Part shown: piece by piece, positions 14,440 through 23,628 of the stretch
How positions within the stretch are numbered: position 1 is the stretch's first letter
Layout of the letters: each line of letters begins with the position of its first letter
Source of the DNA: Erpobdella octoculata
Taxonomy: Eukaryota; Annelida; Clitellata; Hirudinida; Erpobdellidae
DNA length: 64,000 nt
Direction of reading: 5' to 3'
Assembly (NCBI GenBank): GCA_963978895.1
Contig: OZ022238.1
Location: forward strand, 42,837,155 to 42,901,154
Made by a program: the position numbers and the translations under genes
The notes under the pieces: model-generated
Told to the model about the DNA's origin: nothing
Database searches by the model: none
Seen by the model: the letters and a program-made list of their open reading frames with translations, nothing else

Positions 14440-15190
14440 CCATTTTTTGAAAATTCGGTTTTCCGGACCTCAAATATGGGTTGGAAAATTGGGTTATTTG
14501 GTTTTTAAAGTAGCTGCTACTCAAAAACTGTAAATGCTAGAAAAGTAAAAATTAGTATTTAGTTTCTACTCTAAAAATAAGGATATATGTGTTTTACCAT
14601 TTTTTGAAATTTTGGTTTTCAGGACTTCAAATTTGGGGTTGAAAATAGGGTTATTTGTTTTTTAAAGTAACTGATACTCAAAAACTGTAAATACCACAGA
14701 TGTAAAAATTAGTATTTAGTATTTACTCAAAAAATAATTATATAAGTGTTTCAACATTTTTTACAAATTTGGTTTCCAGGACTTCAAATGTGGGGTGGAA
14801 AATAGTGTGATTTGGTCTTTAAAGTAACTGCTACTCAACAACTGTAAATGCTACAAAAGTAAAAATTAGTATTTAGTTTCTACTCTAAAAATAAGGATAT
14901 ATGTGTTTCACCATTTATTGAAATTTTGGTTTTCAGGACCTCAAATGTGGGGTGAAAAAAAGGTTTCTTTGGTTTTTAAAGTAACTGCTACTCAAAAACT
15001 GTGAATGCTACAGATCTCAAAATTAGTATTTAGTATTTACTCAAAAAATAATGATATAAGTGTTTCAACATTTTTTTAAAATTTGGTTTCCAGGACCTCA
15101 AATGTGGGGTGGAAATAAGGGTTATTTGATTTCAAAATAACTGTTACTCAAAAACTGTAAGTGCTACAAATGTAAAAATTAGTATTTTGA
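14440..15190 (+). repeat. Five tandem repeats of about 157 bases
   Basis: The landmark GGACYTCAAATNTGGGGTGG recurs near 14464, 14622, 14778, 14936 and 15093. Each unit also has AACTGCTACTCAAAAACTGT and AAAATTAGTATTTAGT. Decayed units of the same kind occur in the other type A copies. Confidence 0.85.
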
Positions 15191-15384
15191 AGTTTTGTGC
15201 CGGTTAAAATTAGCTAAGTCCAGTTTATCACCGGCCGGCCCAAGCCATTATTTTAGAGTCTTCACACTGGCCAGTCAAAACCTTAAATCAAAGTGCGACG
15301 GGCCGAGGTTTTTCACCAAGTATATAGATATTTTAGTGATTTTAGGGTCTTCAGTTGGGCCGGGTCAAACCTGAAGTCAAGGTG

Positions 15385-15698
15385 CGTTAATGCTATTGCC
15401 ACGGCGGTACGCGATCTTTGATTCGCTATATCTTTATTAATTTTATTTTTTATTACACTATATGGTATATTCAAACTCAGAATTTGTACCTTTATATAAA
15501 AATATTAATGAAATTTAAAAAAAATTCTTTTGAAATTTTTATGGTACTACCTAGGATAGGGTTTAGGGGTAGGGATAGGGTTAGGGTTTGGGTTAGGGTT
15601 AGGGTTAGAGCTAGGGATAGGGTTAGAGTTAAGGTTAGGGTTAGTAGCAATTTTACCGATTGTAATCACGTCGAACCGCCGGGGCAATAGCAGCGACC
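15385..15698 (+). mobile_element. MITE with telomere-like core, copy 1
   Basis: This 314-base insert in the Helitron is bounded by the 9-base direct repeat GTCAAGGTG (15376-15384 and 15699-15707). The ends are inverted repeats: TGCTATTGCCACGGCGGTAC on the left, and GCTATTGCCCCGGCGGTTCG as the complement of the right. The core at about 15553-15647 is a degenerate TTAGGG array (GGGATAGGGTTAGGG and variants). A second copy in the opposite orientation is at 26016-26262. A 9-base duplication suggests a Mutator-like transposase, but no transposase is encoded. Confidence 0.85.
15553..15647 (+). repeat. degenerate TTAGGG repeats inside MITE copy 1
   Basis: About 15 imperfect TTAGGG-like units. They are internal to a transposon with its own target duplication, not a telomere or a chromosome fusion point. 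Confidence 0.85.
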
Positions 15699-15932
15699 GT
15701 CAAGGTGGGACGGGCCGAAGTTTTTCATCAAGTATATAGAACTTCTAGGCTTGTAAGAATGGGCCGGGCCTAATTCAGATGGGCTGTGCCGGGCCAGGAG
15801 TTTGGGTTTTTAAAACGGGCCGGGCTAAGTTGTCGACGGGCCGAGCCGAGACCTAAAAAACTGATCTCTACTATGGATGCACGGTTCAAACTCTCTAATT
15901 TAATGCGAGCGAAGCCGCTACGGGCACTGCTA

Positions 15933-15966
<34 letters not shown>

Positions 15967-15968
<2 letters not shown>

Positions 15969-17838
15969 CGAATAAACTGTGGAATCAATTTATCTTTGAG
16001 ACACGCTCTAAGAAACACAACTCGCCATTTGGCAGAAACAACTTTTCGAGCCAAATTCTCGACCTTTCGGCACAAAACTCTCTGTTCGAGACTACAATTA
16101 GCCAAAAACTTTTCCATTAAACTTTTATTGTCAGACCGACGGACCGTTTCAGCTATGTCAGCCATCCTCAGGGTCAAAAGTAAAACGAGAAAAGTAAACA
16201 AACAGAAAGAACCGAAATTGTCAAAGAATTAGCACACTAACAAAAGAAAAAACGAAAAAACACTCTACCTATCAAATCAAAAGAATATAAAATTTATACT
16301 ATTGGAAATCAATTTTTGCGTTTTCGCTGTGTTATATTAGAAGAGACAAGAATTTCCTCAGATACATTACAATGAGATTCGTCAGGAGCAGCCTCAACAG
16401 CCAAAGTATTTGTGTCAGAGGACGAGTCAGAAGTATCATCATTTATGTTATCCTCGTCGTTAGAAGGAATACAGGGTAACCGATGCATATTGCTTTCTTT
16501 GACACCGAATAAGTGGAGAATCTGTGGAAATTTATCAAATTGTTTATTAATTGCGGGTCTCATTAATAAGATATAGAGAGCCTCTTTAATTTTCAGCCGG
16601 AAAGAGTCGGATTCTCTTGTTAAAATCGAAACACCTTCTTCAAGTTCTTTTCGTGTTAGCTTTTTCAAATGAATACATTCATAATGATTAAGAATACTCC
16701 CAAACTGGAGATGCATCGTGAGTCTCCTTGACAACGTAGTGGTAGTGTGACCAATGTATGTATCCACCTTACAATGTGGAATAGAACATTTGAAATGGTA
16801 CACCACGTGACTTTGTTGCAACGGGTCAGTGATACTTGTTCTATCATTCTTGATGACCAAATTGAAAAGTTTCAAGTTTTTGTAATAAATATATAAACCC
16901 AGTTTATTCCTGACGGGGTCTATAACAGAAACTTCCTTTTTTATTATCTTCTTTATAATACTTTCATCAATTCTGTAATTGAGATTCATTTGATTTTTGT
17001 AGAACACGGGGAACTCCTGGCGTACATCACGACCCTTGTCAGCGTCAGACCCAGCCGAACTCACAGATGTTTTCATTTTGGTTACAAAATTGTTAATAAA
17101 ACCGTCGACAAAGCTATTAGAATAATTGTTGTTAACCAATAACTGCTTGATTCTAACTATTTCTTTATGGAAATCTGACCAGGTTTCGGAAAAACGATAA
17201 GCTCTGAGGAGATAACTATTAATAACACTTCTTTTATATCTGTCCGGACTCTCGCTGTCACCATTTAGGCATGTTCCATTATTAGTTGGTTTGATGAAGA
17301 CTTTGGTAGTAGGACCAGAATCAGTTATTGTGATGATGGTGTCGAGAAAATTTACTTGTTTTTTACTGTCATTTAGGTCGAAGGTAAATTTCAAAACTGA
17401 ATTGCTCTCGAAAGTATTCTTTAAAGCAACGACTTCACGTTCAGACCTCACAAGAAGAAAGATATCATCCACAAATCGCGCATAAACAATTGGGGTTTCT
17501 TCTATTTCAGCGAAAGCAATCTCCTCTAAACGACCCATGTAAAAGTTAGCAAAGGTTGGTCCCAATGGAGATCCCATCGCCACTCCATCAATCTGTAGAA
17601 ATAAGCTCTGGTCTAAGTGTCTGAATGGAGACTCTGTAGTACATACCAGCAGGAGCTCGTGCAGCAGAGATTCTGGAATCTTTGGAGGTGGCAACGTATC
17701 ACTATGATAGACGTAATTGCAAATGATAGATATTGTATCACGAACAGGGACGTTAGTAAAGAGACTCTCGACATCCATTGTTGCAGCAATCCCACTTTGT
17801 CTGCAGCCATGAATAAGATCAACAAATTCCAGAGAGGA
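15967..17838 (-). mobile_element. Penelope-like element, inverted truncated arm
   Basis: A minus-strand copy of the 3' two-thirds of the element at 17846-20728. It ends in the same terminal-repeat sequence and is bounded on its outer side by (TA)n at 15934-15966. The coding part (17838-16309) covers the reverse transcriptase and GIY-YIG regions and stays open. Its protein differs from the plus copy at very few positions (one seen: HELLLVC against HKLLLVC), so both arms are young or homogenised. It is cut in the codons before the TMDVESLFTN motif. Inverted truncated partners are typical of Penelope insertions. Confidence 0.9.
16121..16181 (-). ncRNA. hammerhead-ribozyme-like motif in Penelope terminal repeat (inverted arm)
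   Basis: Complement of the motif at 20540-20600 with the same core: CTGAGGA, GAAAC and GTC. See that entry for the pairing. Confidence 0.55.
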
Positions 17839-17847
17839 ATAATAATT

Positions 17848-20412
17848 GTTTCTGCCAAATGGCGAGTTGTGTTTCTTAGAGCGTGTCTCAAAGATAAATT
17901 GATTCCACAGTTTATTCGCAACAAATATCGCTCTAATGTGGTTAAAGGAAATACAAAGCTTGAAGTGGATTCTATGTTGTGTAAAATTTCTGATGAAATT
18001 GCAACTGCTGTTAACGTATCAAATGATTTGGAAGTTAAATATTCTACCTTGTTGAATGAAGTTTCTACTCAGGATGTTTTGGGTAGTGAACAAGAGGTTC
18101 AATCGTTTTTGAATGTTGTGGATGAAATGTTCTGCAGTTTCGATCATTCTAAAAAATTGGTTATCACGAAAAAACTTTCTTGGCTGTATTCTGGACCATA
18201 TACTGTTAAAGAAAATTCTAACTTCTACATTAATCTGTCTTCTTACGAACTCAGCAGTGACGAGAGTGAGTTCTTAAATTTAGGTTTGAATTTTCACATT
18301 TCAAGAAAATATGAACCTATTGTTAAAAAAACTGAACTGGAGGTAATGTATCATAAATTGTGCTCGTACAAAAGTAGTGGAATTATCGACTTTGGCCAGT
18401 CTCTACAAGTTGAGCTGTTACGTGAGGGATTGATTAACAGAAGCATAAATGTAAAACCTTCTGTTTCGTATCGTTTAAAACTCGCAGCTAAATCTCTCCG
18501 CAATAATAAAGATATAGTTGTACTCAGAGCCGATAAAATTCAGTGTTATGTTGTGATGAATTACTCAGACTATATACAAAAGCTGAATATCATAACTTCT
18601 GATTCTACAAAATTTAGACTTATTACAAAAGATCCCACCAATAGTCTGAAACAGAAAGTTAATAAATTGATTTCTCAAGTTAACTCTTTCGATTCAGAAG
18701 CAAAGCTATCTAAGTTGATAGGTGAGTTTGGTACTGGATATTTGTATGGAATGATAAAGACGCATAAATTTGATAATCCTGTTCGTCCAATTATCTCGCA
18801 ATGTCCAAGTCCTACTTATCTCTTGGCAAAGTTTGTTAACAAAATTATCACACCTTACTGCCCTCATACTTACAGTTTGAAATCCTCTCTGGAATTTGTT
18901 GATCTTATTCATGGCTGCAGACAAAGTGGGATTGCTGCAACAATGGATGTCGAGAGTCTCTTTACTAACGTCCCTGTTCGTGATACAATATCTATCATTT
19001 GCAATTACGTCTATCATAGTGATACGTTGCCACCTCCAAAGATTCCAGAATCTCTGCTGCACAAGCTCCTGCTGGTATGTACTACAGAGTCTCCATTCAG
19101 ACACTTAGACCAGAGCTTATTTCTACAGATTGATGGAGTGGCGATGGGATCTCCATTGGGACCAACCTTTGCTAACTTTTACATGGGTCGTTTAGAGGAG
19201 ATTGCTTTCGCTGAAATAGAAGAAACCCCAATTGTTTATGCGCGATTTGTGGATGATATCTTTCTTCTTGTGAGGTCTGAACGTGAAGTCGTTGCTTTAA
19301 AGAATACTTTCGAGAGCAATTCAGTTTTGAAATTTACCTTCGACCTAAATGACAGTAAAAAACAAGTAAATTTTCTCGACACCATCATCACAATAACTGA
19401 TTCTGGTCCTACTACCAAAGTCTTCATCAAACCAACTAATAATGGAACATGCCTAAATGGTGACAGCGAGAGTCCGGACAGATATAAAAGAAGTGTTATT
19501 AATAGTTATCTCCTCAGAGCTTATCGTTTTTCCGAAACCTGGTCAGATTTCCATAAAGAAATAGTTAGAATCAAGCAGTTATTGGTTAACAACAATTATT
19601 CTAATAGCTTTGTCGACGGTTTTATTAACAATTTTGTAACCAAAATGAAAACATCTGTGAGTTCGGCTGGGTCTGACGCTGACAAGGGTCGTGATGTACG
19701 CCAGGAGTTCCCCGTGTTCTACAAAAATCAAATGAATCTCAATTACAGAATTGATGAAAGTATTATAAAGAAGATAATAAAAAAGGAAGTTTCTGTTATA
19801 GACCCCGTCAGGAATAAACTGGGTTTATATATTTATTACAAAAACTTGAAACTTTTCAATTTGGTCATCAAGAATGATAGAACAAGTATCACTGACCCGT
19901 TGCAACAAAGTCACGTGGTGTACCATTTCAAATGTTCTATTCCACATTGTAAGGTGGATACATACATTGGTCACACTACCACTACGTTGTCAAGGAGACT
20001 CACGATGCATCTCCAGTTTGGGAGTATTCTTAATCATTATGAATGTATTCATTTGAAAAAGCTAACACGAAAAGAACTTGAAGAAGGTGTTTCGATTTTA
20101 ACAAGAGAATCCGACTCTTTCCGGCTGAAAATTAAAGAGGCTCTCTATATCTTATTAATGAGACCCGCAATTAATAAACAATTTGATAAATTTCCACAGA
20201 TTCTCCACTTATTCGGTGTCAAAGAAAGCAATATGCATCGGTTACCCTGTATTCCTTCTAACGACGAGGATAACATAAATGATGATACTTCTGACTCGTC
20301 CTCTGACACAAATACTTTGGCTGTTGAGGCTGCTCCTGACGAATCTCATTGTAATGTATCTGAGGAAATTCTTGTCTCTTCTAATATAACACAGCGAAAA
20401 CGCAAAAATTGA
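17848..20412 (+). CDS. Penelope-like reverse transcriptase with GIY-YIG endonuclease
   Basis: This frame of 854 codons encodes the retroelement protein, which copies its RNA into DNA at a nick made by its own endonuclease. Order: an N-terminal helical region with KKLSWLYSG and KKTELEVMYHKL; RT motif A in TMDVESLFTNVP (about 18942); motif B in GVAMGSPLGPTFANFYMG; the catalytic FVDD of motif C (about 19246); FLDTIIT; then a C-terminal GIY-YIG nuclease with VVYHFKCSIPHC and DTYIGHTTTTLSRRL (about 19915-20000). An acidic Ser/Thr-rich tail ends at 20412. The natural start, MADIAETV, is missing here because the 5' terminal repeat is truncated; the complete version is visible in the 3' repeat at 20556. 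The frame continues upstream to 17617 only by chance, through the inverted arm. No internal stop, so the protein part may be recent. Confidence 0.93.
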   Translation, partial: VSAKWRVVFLRACLKDKLIPQFIRNKYRSNVVKGNTKLEVDSMLCKISDEIATAVNVSNDLEVKYSTLLNEVSTQDVLGSEQEVQSFLNVVDEMFCSFDHSKKLVITKKLSWLYSGPYTVKENSNFYINLSSYELSSDESEFLNLGLNFHISRKYEPIVKKTELEVMYHKLCSYKSSGIIDFGQSLQVELLREGLINRSINVKPSVSYRLKLAAKSLRNNKDIVVLRADKIQCYVVMNYSDYIQKLNIITSDSTKFRLITKDPTNSLKQKVNKLISQVNSFDSEAKLSKLIGEFGTGYLYGMIKTHKFDNPVRPIISQCPSPTYLLAKFVNKIITPYCPHTYSLKSSLEFVDLIHGCRQSGIAATMDVESLFTNVPVRDTISIICNYVYHSDTLPPPKIPESLLHKLLLVCTTESPFRHLDQSLFLQIDGVAMGSPLGPTFANFYMGRLEEIAFAEIEETPIVYARFVDDIFLLVRSEREVVALKNTFESNSVLKFTFDLNDSKKQVNFLDTIITITDSGPTTKVFIKPTNNGTCLNGDSESPDRYKRSVINSYLLRAYRFSETWSDFHKEIVRIKQLLVNNNYSNSFVDGFINNFVTKMKTSVSSAGSDADKGRDVRQEFPVFYKNQMNLNYRIDESIIKKIIKKEVSVIDPVRNKLGLYIYYKNLKLFNLVIKNDRTSITDPLQQSHVVYHFKCSIPHCKVDTYIGHTTTTLSRRLTMHLQFGSILNHYECIHLKKLTRKELEEGVSILTRESDSFRLKIKEALYILLMRPAINKQFDKFPQILHLFGVKESNMHRLPCIPSNDEDNINDDTSDSSSDTNTLAVEAAPDESHCNVSEEILVSSNITQRKRKN

Positions 20413-20539
20413 TTTCCAATAGTATAAATTTTATATTCTTTTGATTTGATAGGTAGAGTGTTTTTTCGTTTTTTCTTTTGTTAGTGTGCTAATTCTTTGA
20501 CAATTTCGGTTCTTTCTGTTTGTTTACTTTTCTCGTTTT

Positions 20540-20600
20540 ACTTTTGACCCTGAGGATGGCTGACATAGCTGAAACGGTCCGTCGGTCTGACAATAAAAGT
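20540..20600 (+). ncRNA. hammerhead-ribozyme-like motif in Penelope terminal repeat
   Basis: The order of elements fits a type I hammerhead. A stem I strand ACTTTT-GACC is followed by CTGAGGA (CUGANGA core), a stem II of GGCT/AGCT with a GACAT loop, GAAA, a small stem III (ACGG/CCGT), the cleavage triplet GTC at 20581-20583, then the second stem I strand GGTC...AAAAGT. Hammerheads are known in the terminal repeats of Penelope-like elements. The stem III loop is only one base and stem II has a bulged T, so activity is uncertain. The ATG of the element's reading frame (20556) lies inside the motif. Confidence 0.6.
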
Positions 20601-20679
20601 TTAATGGAAAAGTTTTTGGCTAATTGTAGTCTCGAACAGAGAGTTTTGTGCCGAAAGGTCGAGAATTTGGCTCGAAAAG

Positions 20680-20728
20680 TTGTTTCTGCCAAATGGCGAG
20701 TTGTGTTTCTTAGAGCGTGTCTCAAAGA
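20680..20728 (+). repeat. Penelope terminal direct repeat (3' copy of shared segment)
   Basis: GTTTCTGCCAAATGGCGAG through GCGTGTCTCAAAGA repeats the sequence at 17848-17896. In the 5' copy translation continues as KLIPQFIRN; here it runs into (TA)n. The inverted arm ends with the complement at 15970-16040. Confidence 0.9.
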
Positions 20729-20754
20729 TATATATATATATATATATATATATT

Positions 20755-21983
20755 AACTAATAATCATTGCCGAGCTAAAACGCCTCATCCTGGGAACGTA
20801 AAATTTGGAATTTATATTACTTATGTAGCGTAGGCAGGCAGTTATTGTAAATTTTGCTCCTGAGATGAAACAGAAACACATTTTTTTTCTAAATAACGCA
20901 TATCTCGAAAAACAAAAATGAGAAGGTTTTGAAATTTGGTATCTAGATTCTTCTTAAAAAATTAAAAAATACGTTTTACCAATTTTTTTAAATTTGGTTT
21001 TCAGGACCTCAAATGTGATGTGGAAAATTTGGTTTTGTTAAGAATAACTGATACTTAAAAACTATAAGTGCTATAGATGTAAAAATTAGTATTTAGTATT
21101 TACGCTAAAAAAATTTTTTTTTTACCAATATTTGATAATTTGGTTTCCAGGACCTCAAATGTGGGTTGGTGAAAAAAAGGAATATTTGATTAAAGTCAAA
21201 TTTAGTACCAAAATTATTCTTACAAAATAACAAAACACATGTTTTAATAATTTTTCAAAAGTTGGTTTCTATGTGGGTGAAAAATAGTTATATTTTTCTT
21301 AAAATAACTGTAACTCTGACACTGAATATACTATAGATATAAGAATAAAGTTACACAGGTCCTCCCAATTTTCTAATGTTTTGGTTTCCAGGACTACAAA
21401 TGTAGGGTGGAGAAAAGGATTATTAGCTTGAAAACTCAATAACTGAAAATTTAAAATCATTAAAATTCAGTATTTAGGTTTTTTTTAAATAACAAAATCA
21501 GAGTTTCATTATTTTTCGAAAAATTAGTTTTCAAGTTTTTAGGTTTTGTGCTGTTAAAACTGGCTGAATCCAGTTCATCACAGACCGGGTCAAGCCTCAA
21601 TTTTTGTGCTTATGAAACGGGCTAGTTTGAGCCTAAATAACAAGCAGCCAGGCCTGGAATTTTCTGCCTAAAATAAACCGGACGGGGTCTAAAAAAATCC
21701 GTGTAGGGTTCTATAGATTACAGTATGGCATGGGCCAAACCTGAAATCAATGTAGGACGAGCCGAGATTTTCCGCCAAGTATATAGAACTATTAAGCCTC
21801 TAAAAACGTGTCGGGCCCAAATTAGACGAGCCGGACTGGGCCTGGAGTTTGGTTTATGAAACGAGCATGGCCAAGTTGTCGACAGGCCGGTTCGTAAAAA
21901 ATCGGCCGTGCAATACTCTACTATAGATACACGGTTCAAATTCTCTAATTTCAAGCAAGCGAAACCGCGAATGGCACTCCTAG
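20755..21983 (+). mobile_element. Helitron (type A), 5'-truncated copy
   Basis: Starts at AACTAATAATCATTGCCGAG, inside the type A 5' region just after the missing TCCTGACTGACTGA, and follows the type A order: CGCCTCATCC, decayed 157-base repeats, GGGCC-rich segments. It ends with CAAGCGAAACCGCGAATGGC, ACTC and CTAG (21980-21983) followed by T. Eroded compared with 14158-15933. Confidence 0.65.
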
Positions 21984-22930
21984 TTTTTAATAAAACTTTT
22001 TTAACTTGAAAATTAAATGTCGTTTTTTTCAAACTTAGCTGAAAATTCAAAGCTTTTTTACATATAAATTGAAATTTGAAACAAATTACAGTTTCAATTG
22101 ATTTGGTTCTTCAATTCACTCAATAGTTTCCCAATCAATCTGAAAATTTAAAAAAATTTAAATCCACCGCAACAAATACACCCACAGAATTTCAAGTAAA
22201 CTCAAAAATTAAAAATATAAGTTTTTTTACCAATGCTTTTATTAACTCGTCGTCTCTGTTTCTCTGTCTGTTTCAAATCTTGCAATCAATTTTTGAGTCA
22301 CTTCCTGATGATAGATTTTTTTCAAATTTTGCATACATGCTCAAAATAGAAGACAATGCAATATTCAATTATTAGTTTTACAATAAGTCAATTAATTTAG
22401 TTAATTTTAATTAATTTCGATATTTCGATATAATTAAGATATTTCGACTTTAATATAAAATAAAAGAGTAATATAAGAAAAAATTGATTGCAAAATTTGT
22501 GTTTTAATTACATATAAGAGCATTGGTTTTAAAAATTTGTTTTTAATTTACTTGTTTCAAATCAATATGAAATAAACAAAATATTTGTTATGAATTTTCG
22601 ACAATGAATATTAAGTATTGTTTTCTTTTAAAAAAAACAAAAATGAATAGTTTGTTTTTTTACATAAAATTTTCAATTTTAAAATTATTTTAATGGTTCA
22701 GTTGGTTTTATTCTATAATTCACTCATATTTTGTCTGATAAAACTAAAAACTTAACAAAATGTGAAGTCCGCGGCGACAAAAAGCCACTAAATTTTATCT
22801 TGATTAGATAACGGAAAATTATTTTTTTTAGTGATATCATGGAGTATAAAAGTATACTCCATAGTGATATATAAGTCCCAATGTATTGCTGAAGCATGCA
22901 AGCAGACACGGTAAGATTTATATGAAAGAT
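21984..22930. repeat. AT-rich dispersed repeat (family R), copy 2
   Basis: Contains AACTTGAAAATTAAATGTCG, AAAATGTGAAGTC and AAGTCCCAATGT-TTGCT blocks shared with 35690-35940 and partly with 59720-59900. It includes a hairpin at 22849-22872 (ATGGAGTATA, AAAG, TATACTCCAT) absent from the corresponding place in the 35.8 kb copy. Confidence 0.5.
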
Positions 22931-23204
22931 TTAATTAAAAAAATGAAGTAATGTGGGTATAAACAGAAAATCAACTTACATGTCCAGTAGCAAAATTAAA
23001 AACTTCATTCAAAAGCTGTAAGTTACTTTCGGGTAAGCCATAGTATAAAAAAAATTACAATGATCTATTCGAGGTAATATAAGAGCAGAAACAGACTAGT
23101 GCAATAAAAGTTCATCTAAAGAGGGTAATAATAAATGGATTTGTAGTAAATGGAAAAACAGCATTTAGTTAAAATAATATGGCTAAAAACAAATAAACAT
23201 ATGA
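22931..23204. other. AT-rich spacer, nothing recognised
   Basis: No open frame or repeat match seen. Confidence 0.4.
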
Positions 23205-23437
23205 AATGAATTTATTTCTATAGCGCCAGATAAAATCAGACGCGCTTACGAAGATTCCTTTGGAATAGGAAACTTCGAAGAACACGCTATTTTCAGACAT
23301 GAGAAGTTAACCATAGATAACGCTGAGTTGACGTGAGTCGGTTTTTTGCTCAAGGAAATTACGTGCCTGGACCGGGAATCGAACCCGGGTCCTACGACTC
23401 TCAAAGCCGGTATCTATACCAATAGACCAACACGTCC
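23205..23437 (-). mobile_element. tRNA-derived SINE
   Basis: On the minus strand a tRNA-like head (23437-23361) has an A box TGGTCTATTGG and a perfect B box GGTTCGATTCC. The body follows with AATTTCCTTGAGCAAAAAAC and a terminal GGCGCTATAGAAATAAA, both of the type seen in invertebrate SINEs. The acceptor arms (GGGACGT and TCCAGGC) do not pair, so the head is not a functional tRNA. The start sequence ACCAACACGTCCCA is repeated at 23442-23455 next to the LRR duplication. Confidence 0.7.
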
Positions 23438-23628
23438 CACATACCAACACGTCCCATATCTGAGTCATTCAAAGACAATGCGGTTAAAACAGTTACTACA
23501 GCAATTTATGATGTCAAAAATACCTTAAACATTTTTTTAATAATTTAAAAAAAAATCAGTTCAACAAAAATTCACATTTTATTTTAATCAAAAATAGAAA
23601 TAATCTTTTGTAACAATATTTATCAATC

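Larger units (their letters stand above)
14158..15933 (+). mobile_element. Helitron (type A), about 1.8 kb, with internal tandem repeats
   Basis: The 5' end has TATATATAAAAGAACATG, TCCTGACTGACTGACTGA and AATCAACGCCGAGC. The 3' end has GCGAGCGAAGCCGCTACGGG, CACTG and CTAG (15930-15933) followed by T, a pattern shared with many animal Helitrons. The middle carries five repeats of about 157 bases and then GGGCCGGGCC-rich segments. A MITE with a 9-bp target duplication is inserted at 15385-15698. No Rep/helicase ORF is present. Confidence 0.75.
17846..20728 (+). mobile_element. Penelope-like retroelement, nearly full length
   Basis: The element starts in a 5'-truncated terminal repeat (TTGTTTCTGCCAAATGGCG at 17846) and ends with a longer terminal repeat whose last part is the same sequence (20680-20728), running into (TA)n. 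These direct pseudo-LTRs plus the inverted arm at 15967-17838 are the classic Penelope layout. A short filler (about ATAATAA, 17839-17845) joins the two arms. TA microsatellite on both outer sides suggests the target was TA-rich. The retroelement lies exactly between two type A Helitrons. Confidence 0.9.

Noticed and set aside
15553..15647. Chromosome-end or fusion-point telomere
   Set aside because: The repeats are degenerate, short and enclosed in a MITE with 9-base target duplications; a second copy is at 26 kb.
17617..17847. N-terminal extension of the Penelope ORF
   Set aside because: These codons are antisense of the inverted arm and a filler; the true N-terminus is seen in the 3' terminal repeat.
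23361..23437. Functional tRNA gene
   Set aside because: A and B boxes are good but the acceptor arms do not pair, the anticodon stem is ambiguous, and SINE body sequence follows.
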